Assembly (NCBI RefSeq): GCF_014844055.1
Contig: NZ_CP062167.1
Span: forward strand, 3,013,501-3,077,500
DNA length: 64,000 nucleotides
Origin: Aureimonas sp. OT7
Lineage (GTDB): Bacteria; Pseudomonadota; Alphaproteobacteria; Rhizobiales; Rhizobiaceae
Direction: 5' to 3'
The number at the start of each line of letters is the position of its first letter. Positions within the stretch are counted from its first letter, which is position 1. The notes under the pieces are model-generated. The model was not told the DNA's origin. It saw only the letters and a program-made list of their open reading frames with translations, and did no database searches. Position numbers and translations under genes: made by a program. Positions 1 through 8,725 of the stretch are shown here, in pieces.

Positions 1-419
1 ACGAAGAGCGAGTTGTCGTCGTCGATATGGGCGCGCCAATCTCCCCTGGATATCTTGTCGCGGATGAGCGCGTCCCGTGTCGCCTTGTCGGGAATGCGCA
101 GCAACGCCTCCGCAAGGCACATCAGGGCGATGCCCTCCTGGCTGGACAGCGAATACTCGTGGATGAGGCCGGGGACGCCGCTGTTGCTCGCCTTGGCGCG
201 CAGGCCGCGAACCAGTCGCCCGGCAAGGGCGCGGATATGGTCGGCGGTGTCGGGCGCCTGCCGCGCGGCATCCAGCAATGGTGGCAGGCACTCCGGTTCC
301 GGCCGGCGGGTCGCCTGCGTTATGGCGCGCCGCAAGGGCGTATCGGCCGTCACCTGCGCATCGAAGGCGCCGAACGGCTGGGGTTGCACCGCTTGATCGA
401 TCCGGTTGGCTACGCTCAT
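1..419 (-). CDS. putA: PutA, bifunctional proline dehydrogenase / glutamate-semialdehyde dehydrogenase, N-terminal fragment
   Basis: About 139 residues of a gene that leaves the window at its left edge. PutA oxidises proline to glutamate in two steps, with FAD and then NAD. The visible part reads MSVANRIDQAVQPQPFGAF and, near residue 100, YSLSSQEGIALMCLAEALL followed by RIPD. That block is characteristic of the domain in front of the proline dehydrogenase barrel. The start at 419 is preceded by GGAG at a good distance. There is no ribbon-helix-helix segment at the N-terminus, so this PutA should not be a DNA-binding autorepressor. Control by a separate regulator is then likely (inference). 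An operator-like palindrome lies about 90 bp upstream. Confidence 0.9.
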   Translation of the reverse strand, partial: MSVANRIDQAVQPQPFGAFDAQVTADTPLRRAITQATRRPEPECLPPLLDAARQAPDTADHIRALAGRLVRGLRAKASNSGVPGLIHEYSLSSQEGIALMCLAEALLRIPDKATRDALIRDKISRGDWRAHIDDDNSLF

Positions 420-510
420 CTCTGTCTCCAAGGAGCGCACGCCGCGCCCACTGCCGATACTCAATTAGTCGGCCGACAGGCGGACTTGAATGCTGATCTT
501 TCGCAATAAT

Positions 511-527
511 GCCGAATTATATTCGGC
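511..527. promoter_or_regulatory. Perfect inverted repeat upstream of putA, candidate operator
   Basis: GCCGAAT-TAT-ATTCGGC: two perfect 7-bp arms around a 3-bp AT centre. It lies in the 137-bp gap between the putA start (419) and the end of the phospholipase D gene (557). Both genes are on the minus strand, so the site belongs to the putA promoter region. The size and AT-rich centre suit an Lrp/AsnC-type or similar dimeric regulator; several alphaproteobacteria control putA through such a protein (PutR). The assignment is inference and no regulator gene is adjacent here. Confidence 0.45.
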
Positions 528-556
528 GAAAGCGCCATCGGACCGCAGTGACCTAC

Positions 557-2113
557 CTATAATTGAGACTCCAGCGGCAGCCAGCCCACCACCGTGGCCA
601 GGATCCGGCGGCCAAGCCCGGCCTCGGGCTCCTGCGTCAACTGGACGGGAACCCCCGATTCCGTCGCGTTCCATATCAGGCCCCCGTCGGCATCCAGCGT
701 GACGCGATAGCTCATCGCCGGCGATATCTCCTCCGCGAAGATGCGATCCATTTCGCCAACGAGTGCCGGCACCGCGAAGAGTACGCCCATCTCCGTGTTC
801 AGGGAAACGGAGCGCGGATCGAAATTCAGCGAGCCGACGAAGCCCGCCGTTCCATCGCTTGTGAAAGCCTTGGTATGCAGGCTCGCCTGACTGGAGCCGC
901 GCAGGCTGATCCCGCCGGAGGCGGCGGTCGGCTTCAGCTCGAACAGGCTCACGCCGCTTCGCAGCAGCGGCTTCCGGTAGGGCGCATACCCGCCATGCAC
1001 CGCGGCGACATCGGTGGCGGCCAGCGAATTGGTCAGCACCGTCACGTCGACGCCCTTCTCCACCAGCCGCGCGAAAAAGCGCGTGCCCTCGTCGCCCGGA
1101 ATGAAGTAGGGGGACGAGATGTTGAGCTGCCGCTCGCTGGACGCCAGCAGCGGCACCAGTTCCTCCAGCAGTGCATTGCGGCCGCTTTTGCCAGCGGCCT
1201 TTTCGGCAGGGTCGGACACAAGCCTTGCCTCCTGCGTCCAGTGCACGTCGGCGTCGTCGAACAGCGACGCGACCGTGAGGCGCTCGCGCAGCCGCTTTAT
1301 ATACGGGTTGGCGGGAGCGGTTTCCGCCAGCCGGTGGAACGCCTGACGCAGTCCGTCCAGTGGCGGCGTCTCCCGTTCGGCCAGGGCCCGCACCGGCAGC
1401 GCCAGACCGCTGTTCCAGTACTCGTCGAAGATCACTTCCGCCTGGCCGGCCATTTCGCCGATGGCGATGATGTCCAGATCTCGGAAGTTCGACGCCTCCG
1501 CCGCATCGAAATACTCGTCGCCGATGTTCCTGCCGCCCACGATCGCGATCTGACCATCCGCGATCCAGGCCTTGTTGTGCATGCGCCGGTTCACGCTCAC
1601 CATGCGCAACGCCATCTCGAGGCCACGAATGATCGGATTCTCGCGGGCATGGGTGGGGTTGAACAGGCGCACCTCGATCAGCGGATGGCTGTCGACCGCC
1701 AGGAACGTCCTGTCGGACAGGGATACGCCGATATCGTCGAGCAGCAGGCGTACGCGCACGCCCCTATCCGCCGCCGCCAGCGCCTCGCGCAGGATGAGAC
1801 GGCCGGTCAGGTCGTCGTTCCAGATATAATACATGAGGTCCAGGCTGCGCCCCGCGATGCGTGCGGACAAGGCGCGCGCGGCGAACGCATCGAGGTTGGA
1901 CGATACGAGCACGAGCCCGCTTTCCGCATCGTGGCCCTTGCGCAGCCCATCCATATAGGCGTCCAGCACCGTCGGCGCCCCGTCGCGGGACAAAGCGTGG
2001 CTGGGCGCGCCTCGCGCGCCTTCCGCGAAGCGGCCGAAGGCGTAGGCGGCAACCACGGAAGCCGCGGCGAACACCAGAAGGACGACAAGCGCGATGGCCA
2101 GAAAACGCATCAT
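557..2113 (-). CDS. Phospholipase D family protein (cardiolipin synthase-like)
   Basis: 518 residues with two HKD-type catalytic motifs, as in the PLD superfamily: MHNKAWIADGQ (H179, K181) and LHTKAFTSDG (H413, K415). Each is followed by a G/N-rich strand (GGRNIGDEY and GSLNFDPRS). Residues 3-24 form a hydrophobic N-terminal anchor, so the enzyme probably faces the periplasm from the inner membrane. Relatives hydrolyse phosphodiesters or transfer phosphatidyl groups to make cardiolipin-like lipids; the substrate cannot be read from the sequence. Two adjacent ATGs (2113 and 2110) could serve as start and neither has a strong ribosome site. The gene stands alone, with 137 bp to putA and a divergent gene on the other side. 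Confidence 0.85.
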   Translation of the reverse strand: MMRFLAIALVVLLVFAAASVVAAYAFGRFAEGARGAPSHALSRDGAPTVLDAYMDGLRKGHDAESGLVLVSSNLDAFAARALSARIAGRSLDLMYYIWNDDLTGRLILREALAAADRGVRVRLLLDDIGVSLSDRTFLAVDSHPLIEVRLFNPTHARENPIIRGLEMALRMVSVNRRMHNKAWIADGQIAIVGGRNIGDEYFDAAEASNFRDLDIIAIGEMAGQAEVIFDEYWNSGLALPVRALAERETPPLDGLRQAFHRLAETAPANPYIKRLRERLTVASLFDDADVHWTQEARLVSDPAEKAAGKSGRNALLEELVPLLASSERQLNISSPYFIPGDEGTRFFARLVEKGVDVTVLTNSLAATDVAAVHGGYAPYRKPLLRSGVSLFELKPTAASGGISLRGSSQASLHTKAFTSDGTAGFVGSLNFDPRSVSLNTEMGVLFAVPALVGEMDRIFAEEISPAMSYRVTLDADGGLIWNATESGVPVQLTQEPEAGLGRRILATVVGWLPLESQL

Positions 2114-2356
2114 GAAACGATGACATCCGAATATCGCCCCATGAGGCGGAATGCCGCATGGGACGGAAGTCTTGTTAGGGCCGTTTCAACGAAGTCCAGC
2201 GCAAACTGCTGTCGCGTCTACGCCTTTGTCATGATTGCCAGCCTTTCATGCCTCAGTTATCGCATAAGGAACAAAAGGCAACGGCGTTCCACCCTACGTG
2301 AAGGGTTGAATCCGCACACGATTCTCGATTACAGTCAGCTATAAGATTTCGTTCAA

Positions 2357-2368
2357 AATATTAATATT
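2357..2368. repeat. AT-rich 12-bp perfect palindrome in a divergent promoter region
   Basis: AATATTAATATT reads the same on both strands. It sits about 30 bp before the start of the small membrane protein gene at 2398, in the 284-bp gap shared with the phospholipase D gene. The surrounding 40 bp are far more AT-rich than the rest of the window, which fits a promoter or regulator site. No specific binding family is implied. Confidence 0.3.
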
Positions 2369-2397
2369 AACGTTTATACCGATCTGGAGTTTTGACG

Positions 2398-3021
2398 GTG
2401 CATTTGTCCGGCCCTCCGAAGGATGCCGAACCTGTCGGTCCCGCATTGTCCGCGGAGCCGATGACACCTGAGCTGCGGTCTCACGTTCTTCAGTTGGTCG
2501 CCACGGCACGCATGCTCGGCAAGGCCGAGATGATCTGCGAGATCGATGCCGATGCCGACCCCTCCGTTCGGATCGAGTTCCAGCGTCGTTTGCAGCAGGC
2601 GCAGCGCGATCTGGAAGCCGCCATAATGGAACGGAGCGACAGCGCCCATTTCACCCTGCCGCCCTCGATCGCCCCGGCCGTGAACCGGCCCACCCGGCCG
2701 CAGGAACCGCAAGCCGTGGCCAAAAAGGGCGCGTCCTACAACGATTGGGATGAAGACCGGCAGCGTTTTGGATCCGTCCCCGCCGTCATGGCGCTACTGG
2801 TCGCCCTGGGCCTGTTCGCGCATTGGGCCTATGGTGGCTCCTTCGGCGCGTCCGACACGTTTCAGTATTATGTCGCGCGCGAACGTTGCCTTGCGGTCTC
2901 GGACGCCATTCTGGACCTGCGCAACGGCCGCCCGCAGAGACTGCCGGGCGACCTGCCCTCCCTGCAGCGGGAGGAAGCCGGCTGCGCGTCGCGCAACATG
3001 TACGCGGCGACCTGGAAATAG
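2398..3021 (+). CDS. Hypothetical protein with one C-terminal-half membrane segment
   Basis: About 207 residues; no family recognised. The start is a choice between TTG at 2392 and GTG at 2398. GTG is preferred because GGAG at 2386-2389 then lies 8 nt upstream, against 2 nt for TTG. Residues 1-120 are charged and partly helical, with a proline-rich stretch around 85-105. A hydrophobic segment VPAVMALLVALGLFAHWAY follows at about 124-142. The C-terminal tail holds two cysteines (in RERCLAV and EAGCAS), which could be periplasmic if the N-terminus is cytoplasmic. The next gene is convergent, 15 bp away. Confidence 0.6.
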   Translation: MHLSGPPKDAEPVGPALSAEPMTPELRSHVLQLVATARMLGKAEMICEIDADADPSVRIEFQRRLQQAQRDLEAAIMERSDSAHFTLPPSIAPAVNRPTRPQEPQAVAKKGASYNDWDEDRQRFGSVPAVMALLVALGLFAHWAYGGSFGASDTFQYYVARERCLAVSDAILDLRNGRPQRLPGDLPSLQREEAGCASRNMYAATWK

Positions 3022-3036
3022 GCCTCCGTCTCCGGA

Positions 3037-3885
3037 TCAGTGAGCCAGCAGAAGCGGTATCGGGCTGTCGTTCAGGAGCGCGCTCGTGACGCCGCCCAGA
3101 ACGGCCTGCTGCATGCGGGAATGCGCATAGGCGCCCATCACCAGAAGCTCCGCCCCCTCATCCAGCGCGTGGTTGCGCAACGCATCGGCGACATTGCGGC
3201 GCGCCGCGGTCAACACCGTCTCGGAAGCCGCGACCCCATGGGCCGATAGATAACCGACCAGCTTTTCGGCGGGCTGGATGTTGGAGACGTCCTTTTCTCC
3301 ACGCACGGTGACAACCTGGACCTCATCGGCCAGGTGCAGCATGGGCAGCGCTTCGCGCACAGCGCGCACCGCCGGTACGCTGCCATCCCAGGCGACGAGC
3401 ACCTTCGACGGCAGCTTGCCGGCGCTTGCGGCTGGAACGCGGATGACCGGCCGGCCGCTGCGGAACAACAGCGCCTCCACGATCTCGCGTTCGTCGCGCA
3501 GGCTGCTGCCGCCGGCATCGACCACCACGACGTCCTGCAACTGGGCGCGCAGGGCCGCACGACCCACCAGAGCGAGAAAATCGAGTGAGATGAGCTGCGT
3601 TTCCGGGTGGATGCCCGCCTGCCGCGCCGCGCCAGCCGCCAGGTCCATGCTGGCATGCGCCCGCGCTTCCAGCTTGCGCGTCTGCTCGGCCAGCATCTGG
3701 CCCGGCATGTCGGTGACCAGGCTGTACGGAATCCAGGCCGGTTGCGGCGACAGGAAATCGATGGTCAGGCGCCCCTCGAAATGACTGGTGATGGCGATGG
3801 CCATCGCCGTTGCCGGGCTGGCAGCGTTGCGGGCGTCCGCCTCGGGCAGAAGCGTGAGCATGACGGTCTTGTAGGCAGGCGACAT
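3037..3885 (-). CDS. Universal stress protein (UspA family), two-domain form
   Basis: About 282 residues. The C-terminal Usp domain is clear: KVLVAWDGSVPAVRAVREAL, then ELLVMGAYAHSRMQQAVLGG with the ATP-binding type G-x2-G-x9-G(S/T) region ending PIPLLLAH. The N-terminal half is a diverged second Usp domain. The start at 3885 (MSPAYKTVML) is chosen over an ATG 11 codons upstream because it has AGGA at the proper spacing and leaves 29 bp to the preceding gene. Usp proteins bind ATP or stress ligands in the cytoplasm. It lies directly downstream of the P-type ATPase on the same strand and is probably cotranscribed, as often seen in low-oxygen or stress regulons (inference). Confidence 0.85.
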   Translation of the reverse strand: MSPAYKTVMLTLLPEADARNAASPATAMAIAITSHFEGRLTIDFLSPQPAWIPYSLVTDMPGQMLAEQTRKLEARAHASMDLAAGAARQAGIHPETQLISLDFLALVGRAALRAQLQDVVVVDAGGSSLRDEREIVEALLFRSGRPVIRVPAASAGKLPSKVLVAWDGSVPAVRAVREALPMLHLADEVQVVTVRGEKDVSNIQPAEKLVGYLSAHGVAASETVLTAARRNVADALRNHALDEGAELLVMGAYAHSRMQQAVLGGVTSALLNDSPIPLLLAH

Positions 3886-3914
3886 GAACTGGTTTCCTGT
3901 TGTTGCGAAAGGGA

Positions 3915-6608
3915 TCATTCCCGTCCGGGTCCGGTTTTGCCGAGGAGCATTTTTTCAACTTCCAGTATCAGCAGCAACGCGATGCCGACGAAAAGGATCA
4001 GCGCCCCGTCCGCGACGGGCACCGGTGCGCTGGCAAACAGCGTGTGCATGACCGGAAGGTAGGTGAATGCGAACTGCGCAAGCGTAACCGCCGCCAGCGC
4101 GAGCAGAAGTACAGGGGTGCCGAGGATGCCGCGCAGGCTGATCGAGCCCTGGTGCAGGTAGCGCACATTGAAGAGGTAGAAGATCTCCATCACCACGAGC
4201 TGGTTGACCACCATGGTCCGGGCGGTATCGACGCCGAGGCCGCGCCAGAGCGCCCAGTTGAAGATGAAGAACACCCCGACCGTGAAGAGCAGCGATACGA
4301 AGCAGATCCTCCACACGAGAAACCGCGACAGGAGGGCTGTTCCGGCCGGGCGGGGCGGGCGATCCATCACGCGCGGCTCCGGCGGCTCGAAGGCCAGCAC
4401 GAGGCCGAGCGTGATGGTGAGGATCATGTTGATCCACAAGATCTGCGCCGGCGTCATCGGCAGCGTCGCGCCGACGAACAGGGCGACGACGACGGCCAGC
4501 ACCTCGCCGCCATTGGTGGGCAGCGTCCAGGCGATCACCTTGCGGATGTTGTCGTAGACGGTGCGCCCCTCCCGCACGGCCGCCACGATGGAGGCGAAAT
4601 CGTCGTTCGCCAGCACCATCTCCGCCGCTTCCTTGGCGGCTTCCGTACCTTTGCGGCCCATGGCCACGCCGACATCGGCCTGCTTGAGAGACGGAGCGTC
4701 ATTGACGCCGTCCCCCGTCATGGCGACGACCTGCCCGTTGGACTGCAGGGCGCGGACGATACGCAGCTTGTGTTCCGGATTGGTCCGCGCAAAGACGCTG
4801 ACCGACCGCGCCACGGCCGGAAGATCGGCTTCGGCCACGGCATCCAGCTCGGCCCCCGTCATCGCCTTCGGGTCGTCTGCCAGGCGCAGTTGCCGTGCGA
4901 TGGCGGCTGCCGTCTCCTTGTGGTCGCCAGTGATCATCTTGACGGTGATACCGGCCGTGCGGCAATCGGCGATGGCTGTGATGGCCTCGTCGCGGGGCGG
5001 ATCGATCAGGCCGACGACGCCCACGAATGTCAGCCCTTCGCCCAGCTGCTCCATGGAAAGGGCCGTCTCCGCCGCGGCAGCAGGCCGGGCCGCAAAGCCG
5101 AGCACGCGTTCGCCCCGCGAGGCCGCCTTGGCGATCTCGCTTTCCCACCGCGCGGTATCCGCGCCGGCGGCCATCGCCAGCAGCCGCTCCGGCGCGCCCT
5201 TCACGAACACCCAGCGCTCCGCGTCCGGCCCGGCATGCAGGGTCGCCATGAAGCGATGCTCCGCATCGAAGGGGATCGTGTCCAGCCGTTTCCATGCGGC
5301 AAGACCTTCGGGCGTCAGGCCCGCCTTGCGCGCCAGCGCCAGGAGCGCGCCTTCCATGGGGTCGCCGAGTACGCGCCAGTCGCCCTCGCCATGGACCAGT
5401 TCGGCATCGTTGCAGAGCGCCGCGCAGTAGAGAAGAAGGTCGGTCTCGCCTTCGGGTAGCGGCGCCGCCGCGACGAAACCCTCCCCCACCCGCCCGTCCG
5501 GCCGATACCCCGCCCCCTCCACGGCAGCCACCAGACCCGGGGTGACAAGGTGACGCGCGGTCATCTCGTTGCGGGTGAGCGTACCGGTCTTGTCCGAGCA
5601 GATAACGGACGTCGCGCCGAGCGTTTCCACCGCCGGCAGGCGGCGCACGATGGCGTGGCGGGCCGCCATGCGCTGGACGCCGATGGCCAAGGTGATGGTT
5701 ATGACGGCAGGGAGCCCCTCAGGCACCACGCCCACCGCCAGCGAAACCACGACCATCAGCGCATCCACCGCGCTGTAGCCTCGTGCCAGCGTGGCAAAGG
5801 CGAACAGCAGCGCCGAGAGGGCCAGCGCGAAATAGGTGAACAGCGTGCCGAAACGATTGATCTGGCGCAGCAGCGGCGTCTGCAGGGTTTCGACCGCCCC
5901 CATCAGGGCGCTGATCCGGCCGATCTCCGTGCGACCGCCAGTCCCGACGACGACGGCGCGCGCCTGCCCCGTCGCCATCAGCGTTCCGGAGTAGAGCATG
6001 GAGGCGCGGTCACCCAGCGCGGCGGCGTCCACCACGGGCTCGGCGGATTTCTGCGCCGGGACGGATTCGCCCGTCAGCACCGCTTCATCGGCGAGCGCGG
6101 CGCGCGCTTCGATGATGCGCAGGTCGGCCGGTACCTTGTCTCCGGCTTCCAGCAGCACGATGTCGCCCGGCACGAGGTCGGCCACCGCCAGCTCGGTCCG
6201 CCTACCGTCCCGCAGGGCAAAGGCGTGCGGCGCGACCATATCGCGGATCGCGTCCAGCGCGTGCTCCGCCTTGCCTTCCTGAACGAAGCCGATGACGGCA
6301 TTGATCATGACGACGGCCACGATCACGGCGCCGTCAATGACGTGGTTGAGCGCAAAGGCTGCGAGCGACGCTGCCAGCAGGAAATAGATCAGCACATTGT
6401 TGAACTGGGCCAGAAAGCGCATGGCCGGGTGCTTGCGGCGTCGCTCCGGCAGACGGTTCGGGCCATGAAGGGCCAGACGCTCGCGCGCCTCCTCGCCCGT
6501 CAGGCCGTCGGCCCGGGTGGCGAGAGCGCTCATGACGTCGGCAACGGACATCGCATAAGCGCGGTCGAGCGCGGTTTCCGGTGCGCCGGCATCTGGCCTG
6601 TTGGTCAT
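3915..6608 (-). CDS. Cation-transporting P-type ATPase (SERCA/PacL-like, type II)
   Basis: 897 residues from MTNRPDAG; GGGAG lies ahead of this start. It is an ATP-driven cation pump of the inner membrane. The order is: cation ATPase N-terminal domain, M1-M2, actuator domain with LTGES (179-182), M3-M4 with VVPEGLP (PEGL at 296-299), the phosphorylation site SDKTGTLT (Asp339), the KGAPE nucleotide-domain motif, the hinge MTGDGVNDAPS, and six C-terminal helices. In M6 the calcium-pump pattern W-x-N-L-V-T-D reads WINMILT, so the ion-binding Asp is absent. Calcium is therefore not a safe substrate prediction. A long upstream in-frame extension exists but lacks homology-like character and crosses the promoter region. 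Confidence 0.9.
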   Translation of the reverse strand: MTNRPDAGAPETALDRAYAMSVADVMSALATRADGLTGEEARERLALHGPNRLPERRRKHPAMRFLAQFNNVLIYFLLAASLAAFALNHVIDGAVIVAVVMINAVIGFVQEGKAEHALDAIRDMVAPHAFALRDGRRTELAVADLVPGDIVLLEAGDKVPADLRIIEARAALADEAVLTGESVPAQKSAEPVVDAAALGDRASMLYSGTLMATGQARAVVVGTGGRTEIGRISALMGAVETLQTPLLRQINRFGTLFTYFALALSALLFAFATLARGYSAVDALMVVVSLAVGVVPEGLPAVITITLAIGVQRMAARHAIVRRLPAVETLGATSVICSDKTGTLTRNEMTARHLVTPGLVAAVEGAGYRPDGRVGEGFVAAAPLPEGETDLLLYCAALCNDAELVHGEGDWRVLGDPMEGALLALARKAGLTPEGLAAWKRLDTIPFDAEHRFMATLHAGPDAERWVFVKGAPERLLAMAAGADTARWESEIAKAASRGERVLGFAARPAAAAETALSMEQLGEGLTFVGVVGLIDPPRDEAITAIADCRTAGITVKMITGDHKETAAAIARQLRLADDPKAMTGAELDAVAEADLPAVARSVSVFARTNPEHKLRIVRALQSNGQVVAMTGDGVNDAPSLKQADVGVAMGRKGTEAAKEAAEMVLANDDFASIVAAVREGRTVYDNIRKVIAWTLPTNGGEVLAVVVALFVGATLPMTPAQILWINMILTITLGLVLAFEPPEPRVMDRPPRPAGTALLSRFLVWRICFVSLLFTVGVFFIFNWALWRGLGVDTARTMVVNQLVVMEIFYLFNVRYLHQGSISLRGILGTPVLLLALAAVTLAQFAFTYLPVMHTLFASAPVPVADGALILFVGIALLLILEVEKMLLGKTGPGRE

Positions 6609-6724
6609 TTCCGCGCTCCCGTTTCTGATGTTTGCGAACCCACGGTTGCTTGATGAACGATTCGGAGCAAGCAGGAATTGATCGAAATCAAAAATGCATG
6701 GGCTGGCCAACGTTTGCGGGAAGG

Positions 6725-6740
6725 CGTAACATGCGTTACG
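6725..6740. promoter_or_regulatory. Inverted repeat CGTAAC-N4-GTTACG between ATPase and ilvD genes
   Basis: Two perfect 6-bp arms around ATGC, in the 241-bp divergent gap before ilvD (6850) and the P-type ATPase (6608). The same arms with the same 4-bp spacing recur at 58217-58232, and both copies are followed by GA. This is the size of a dimeric repressor site; its regulator is unknown. Confidence 0.35.
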
Positions 6741-6849
6741 GATAACTTGTACTCGTTCCAATCCATGTCATATGTGTGGGACGGTCCGGCACGATCGAGC
6801 GGCAGCGGCCAGCCGAGCCGGAAAGACGTCAAGCAGAGGAAACAGGGAA

Positions 6850-8679
6850 ATGCCCCCATATCGCTCACGCACGACCACGCACGGCCGCAACATGGCCGGT
6901 GCCCGTGGCCTGTGGCGCGCCACCGGCATGAAGGACAGCGATTTCGGCAAGCCGATCATCGCGGTGGTCAACTCGTTCACGCAGTTCGTGCCGGGGCATG
7001 TACACCTGAAGGATCTTGGCCAGCTGGTCGCGCGGGAGATCGAGCTGGCCGGCGGCGTCGCCAAGGAGTTCAACACCATCGCGGTGGATGACGGCATCGC
7101 GATGGGTCATGACGGGATGCTCTATTCGCTGCCCTCGCGCGAGTTGATCGCCGACAGCGTCGAATACATGGTGAACGCCCATTGCGCGGACGCCATGGTG
7201 TGCATTTCCAACTGCGACAAGATTACGCCCGGCATGCTGATGGCGGCCATGCGGCTGAACATCCCCGTCGTCTTCGTGTCCGGCGGCCCGATGGAAGCCG
7301 GCAAGGTGACCTGGGAAGGCACCGACAAGAAGCTCGACCTGGTCGACGCCATGGTGGCGGCCGCTGACGACCGCATCTCCGACGAGGAGGTACAGGCGAT
7401 CGAACGGTCGGCCTGCCCCACCTGCGGGTCCTGCTCGGGCATGTTCACCGCCAATTCCATGAACTGCCTGACGGAGGCGCTCGGGCTTTCGCTGCCGGGC
7501 AACGGCTCGACGCTGGCCACGCACGCCGACCGGCGTCGTCTTTTCGTCGAGGCCGGCCATCTCGTGGTGGACCTGGCGCGCCGGTATTACGAACAGGACG
7601 ATGCGTCCGTCCTGCCGCGCTCCATCGCCACTTTCGCCGCCTTCGAGAATGCGATGACGCTGGACATCGCCATGGGCGGCTCGACCAACACCGTCCTGCA
7701 CCTCCTGGCGGCGGCACACGAGGCAGAAGTGGACTTCACCATGGAGGACATCGACCGCCTGTCGCGGCGGGTGCCCGTCCTGTGCAAGGTGGCTCCAGCC
7801 GTCGCCAACGTCCACATGGAGGATGTGCACCACGCCGGCGGCATCATGGGCATTCTCGGTGAGCTGGATCGCGGCGGCCTGCTGGATACCAGCGTCGGCT
7901 GCGTCCATGCCGAAAGCATGGCCGACGCGCTCGACCGCTGGGACGTCATCCGGACCGAAAGCCGCTCCGTCAGCGAATTCTTCCGCGCCGCGCCGGGCGG
8001 CGTGCCGACGCAGGTGGCCTTCAGCCAGGATCGGCGCTTCGCCGATCTGGATGTCGACCGCCAGAAGGGCGTCATCCGCAACGTCGAGCATGCCTATTCG
8101 CGGGATGGCGGCCTGGCGGTGTTGTACGGCAACCTCGCCGAGTACGGCTGTATCGTCAAAACCGCGGGCGTGGATGACAGCATCCTGACGTTCCATGGCA
8201 CGGCGCGCATCTTCGAAAGCCAGGACGCAGCGGTCTACGGCATCCTCAACAACCAGGTTCAGGCCGGCGACGTGGTACTGATCCGCTATGAAGGCCCGCG
8301 CGGCGGCCCCGGCATGCAGGAAATGCTCTATCCGACGAGCTACCTGAAGTCGAAGGGCCTCGGCAAGGCTTGCGCACTGGTGACGGACGGACGCTTCTCG
8401 GGTGGCTCTTCCGGCCTGTCGATCGGCCATGTCTCGCCCGAGGCGGCGGAAGGCGGCACGATCGGTCTCGTGCAGGACGGGGACCGGATCGAAATCGACA
8501 TCCCCAACCGCCGCATCCATCTGGCCGTGGCCGACGACGAACTGGCGCGTCGCCGCGTCGAACAGGAAAAGCATGGCTGGCAGCCGGCCGAGCCGCGCAA
8601 ACGCCGTGTCACGGCGGCGCTGCGGGCCTATGCCTCCATGACGACGAGCGCGGCCAAGGGGGCCGTTCGCAACATCTGA
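6850..8679 (+). CDS. ilvD: Dihydroxy-acid dehydratase IlvD
   Basis: 609 residues, close to the 616 of the E. coli enzyme. It dehydrates 2,3-dihydroxy-isovalerate and 2,3-dihydroxy-3-methylvalerate to the keto acids that precede valine, isoleucine and leucine. Iron-sulfur ligands are visible in [12 protein letters not shown] and [17 protein letters not shown]. The N-terminus [19 protein letters not shown] and the C-terminal [19 protein letters not shown] are typical of the true IlvD branch rather than the sugar-acid dehydratases of the same family. The start at 6850 has CAGGGAA ahead of it; a more upstream ATG at 6772 is within the promoter region. It is a single gene, ended by a strong hairpin shared with the convergent regulator. 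Confidence 0.95.
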   Translation: MPPYRSRTTTHGRNMAGARGLWRATGMKDSDFGKPIIAVVNSFTQFVPGHVHLKDLGQLVAREIELAGGVAKEFNTIAVDDGIAMGHDGMLYSLPSRELIADSVEYMVNAHCADAMVCISNCDKITPGMLMAAMRLNIPVVFVSGGPMEAGKVTWEGTDKKLDLVDAMVAAADDRISDEEVQAIERSACPTCGSCSGMFTANSMNCLTEALGLSLPGNGSTLATHADRRRLFVEAGHLVVDLARRYYEQDDASVLPRSIATFAAFENAMTLDIAMGGSTNTVLHLLAAAHEAEVDFTMEDIDRLSRRVPVLCKVAPAVANVHMEDVHHAGGIMGILGELDRGGLLDTSVGCVHAESMADALDRWDVIRTESRSVSEFFRAAPGGVPTQVAFSQDRRFADLDVDRQKGVIRNVEHAYSRDGGLAVLYGNLAEYGCIVKTAGVDDSILTFHGTARIFESQDAAVYGILNNQVQAGDVVLIRYEGPRGGPGMQEMLYPTSYLKSKGLGKACALVTDGRFSGGSSGLSIGHVSPEAAEGGTIGLVQDGDRIEIDIPNRRIHLAVADDELARRRVEQEKHGWQPAEPRKRRVTAALRAYASMTTSAAKGAVRNI

Positions 8680-8684
8680 TCGGA

Positions 8685-8715
8685 CGGGTGGCGGCGCATC
8701 GCGCGCCGCCGCCCG
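8685..8715. terminator. Bidirectional hairpin between ilvD and the Crp/Fnr gene
   Basis: Arms at 8685-8697 and 8703-8715 pair over 13 bp with one G-U pair around a 5-nt loop, followed by CTTT. The hairpin occupies the 46-bp gap between the convergent ends of ilvD (8679) and the regulator (8726) and can stop transcription from both sides. Confidence 0.7.
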
Positions 8716-8725
8716 CTTTGCACGA

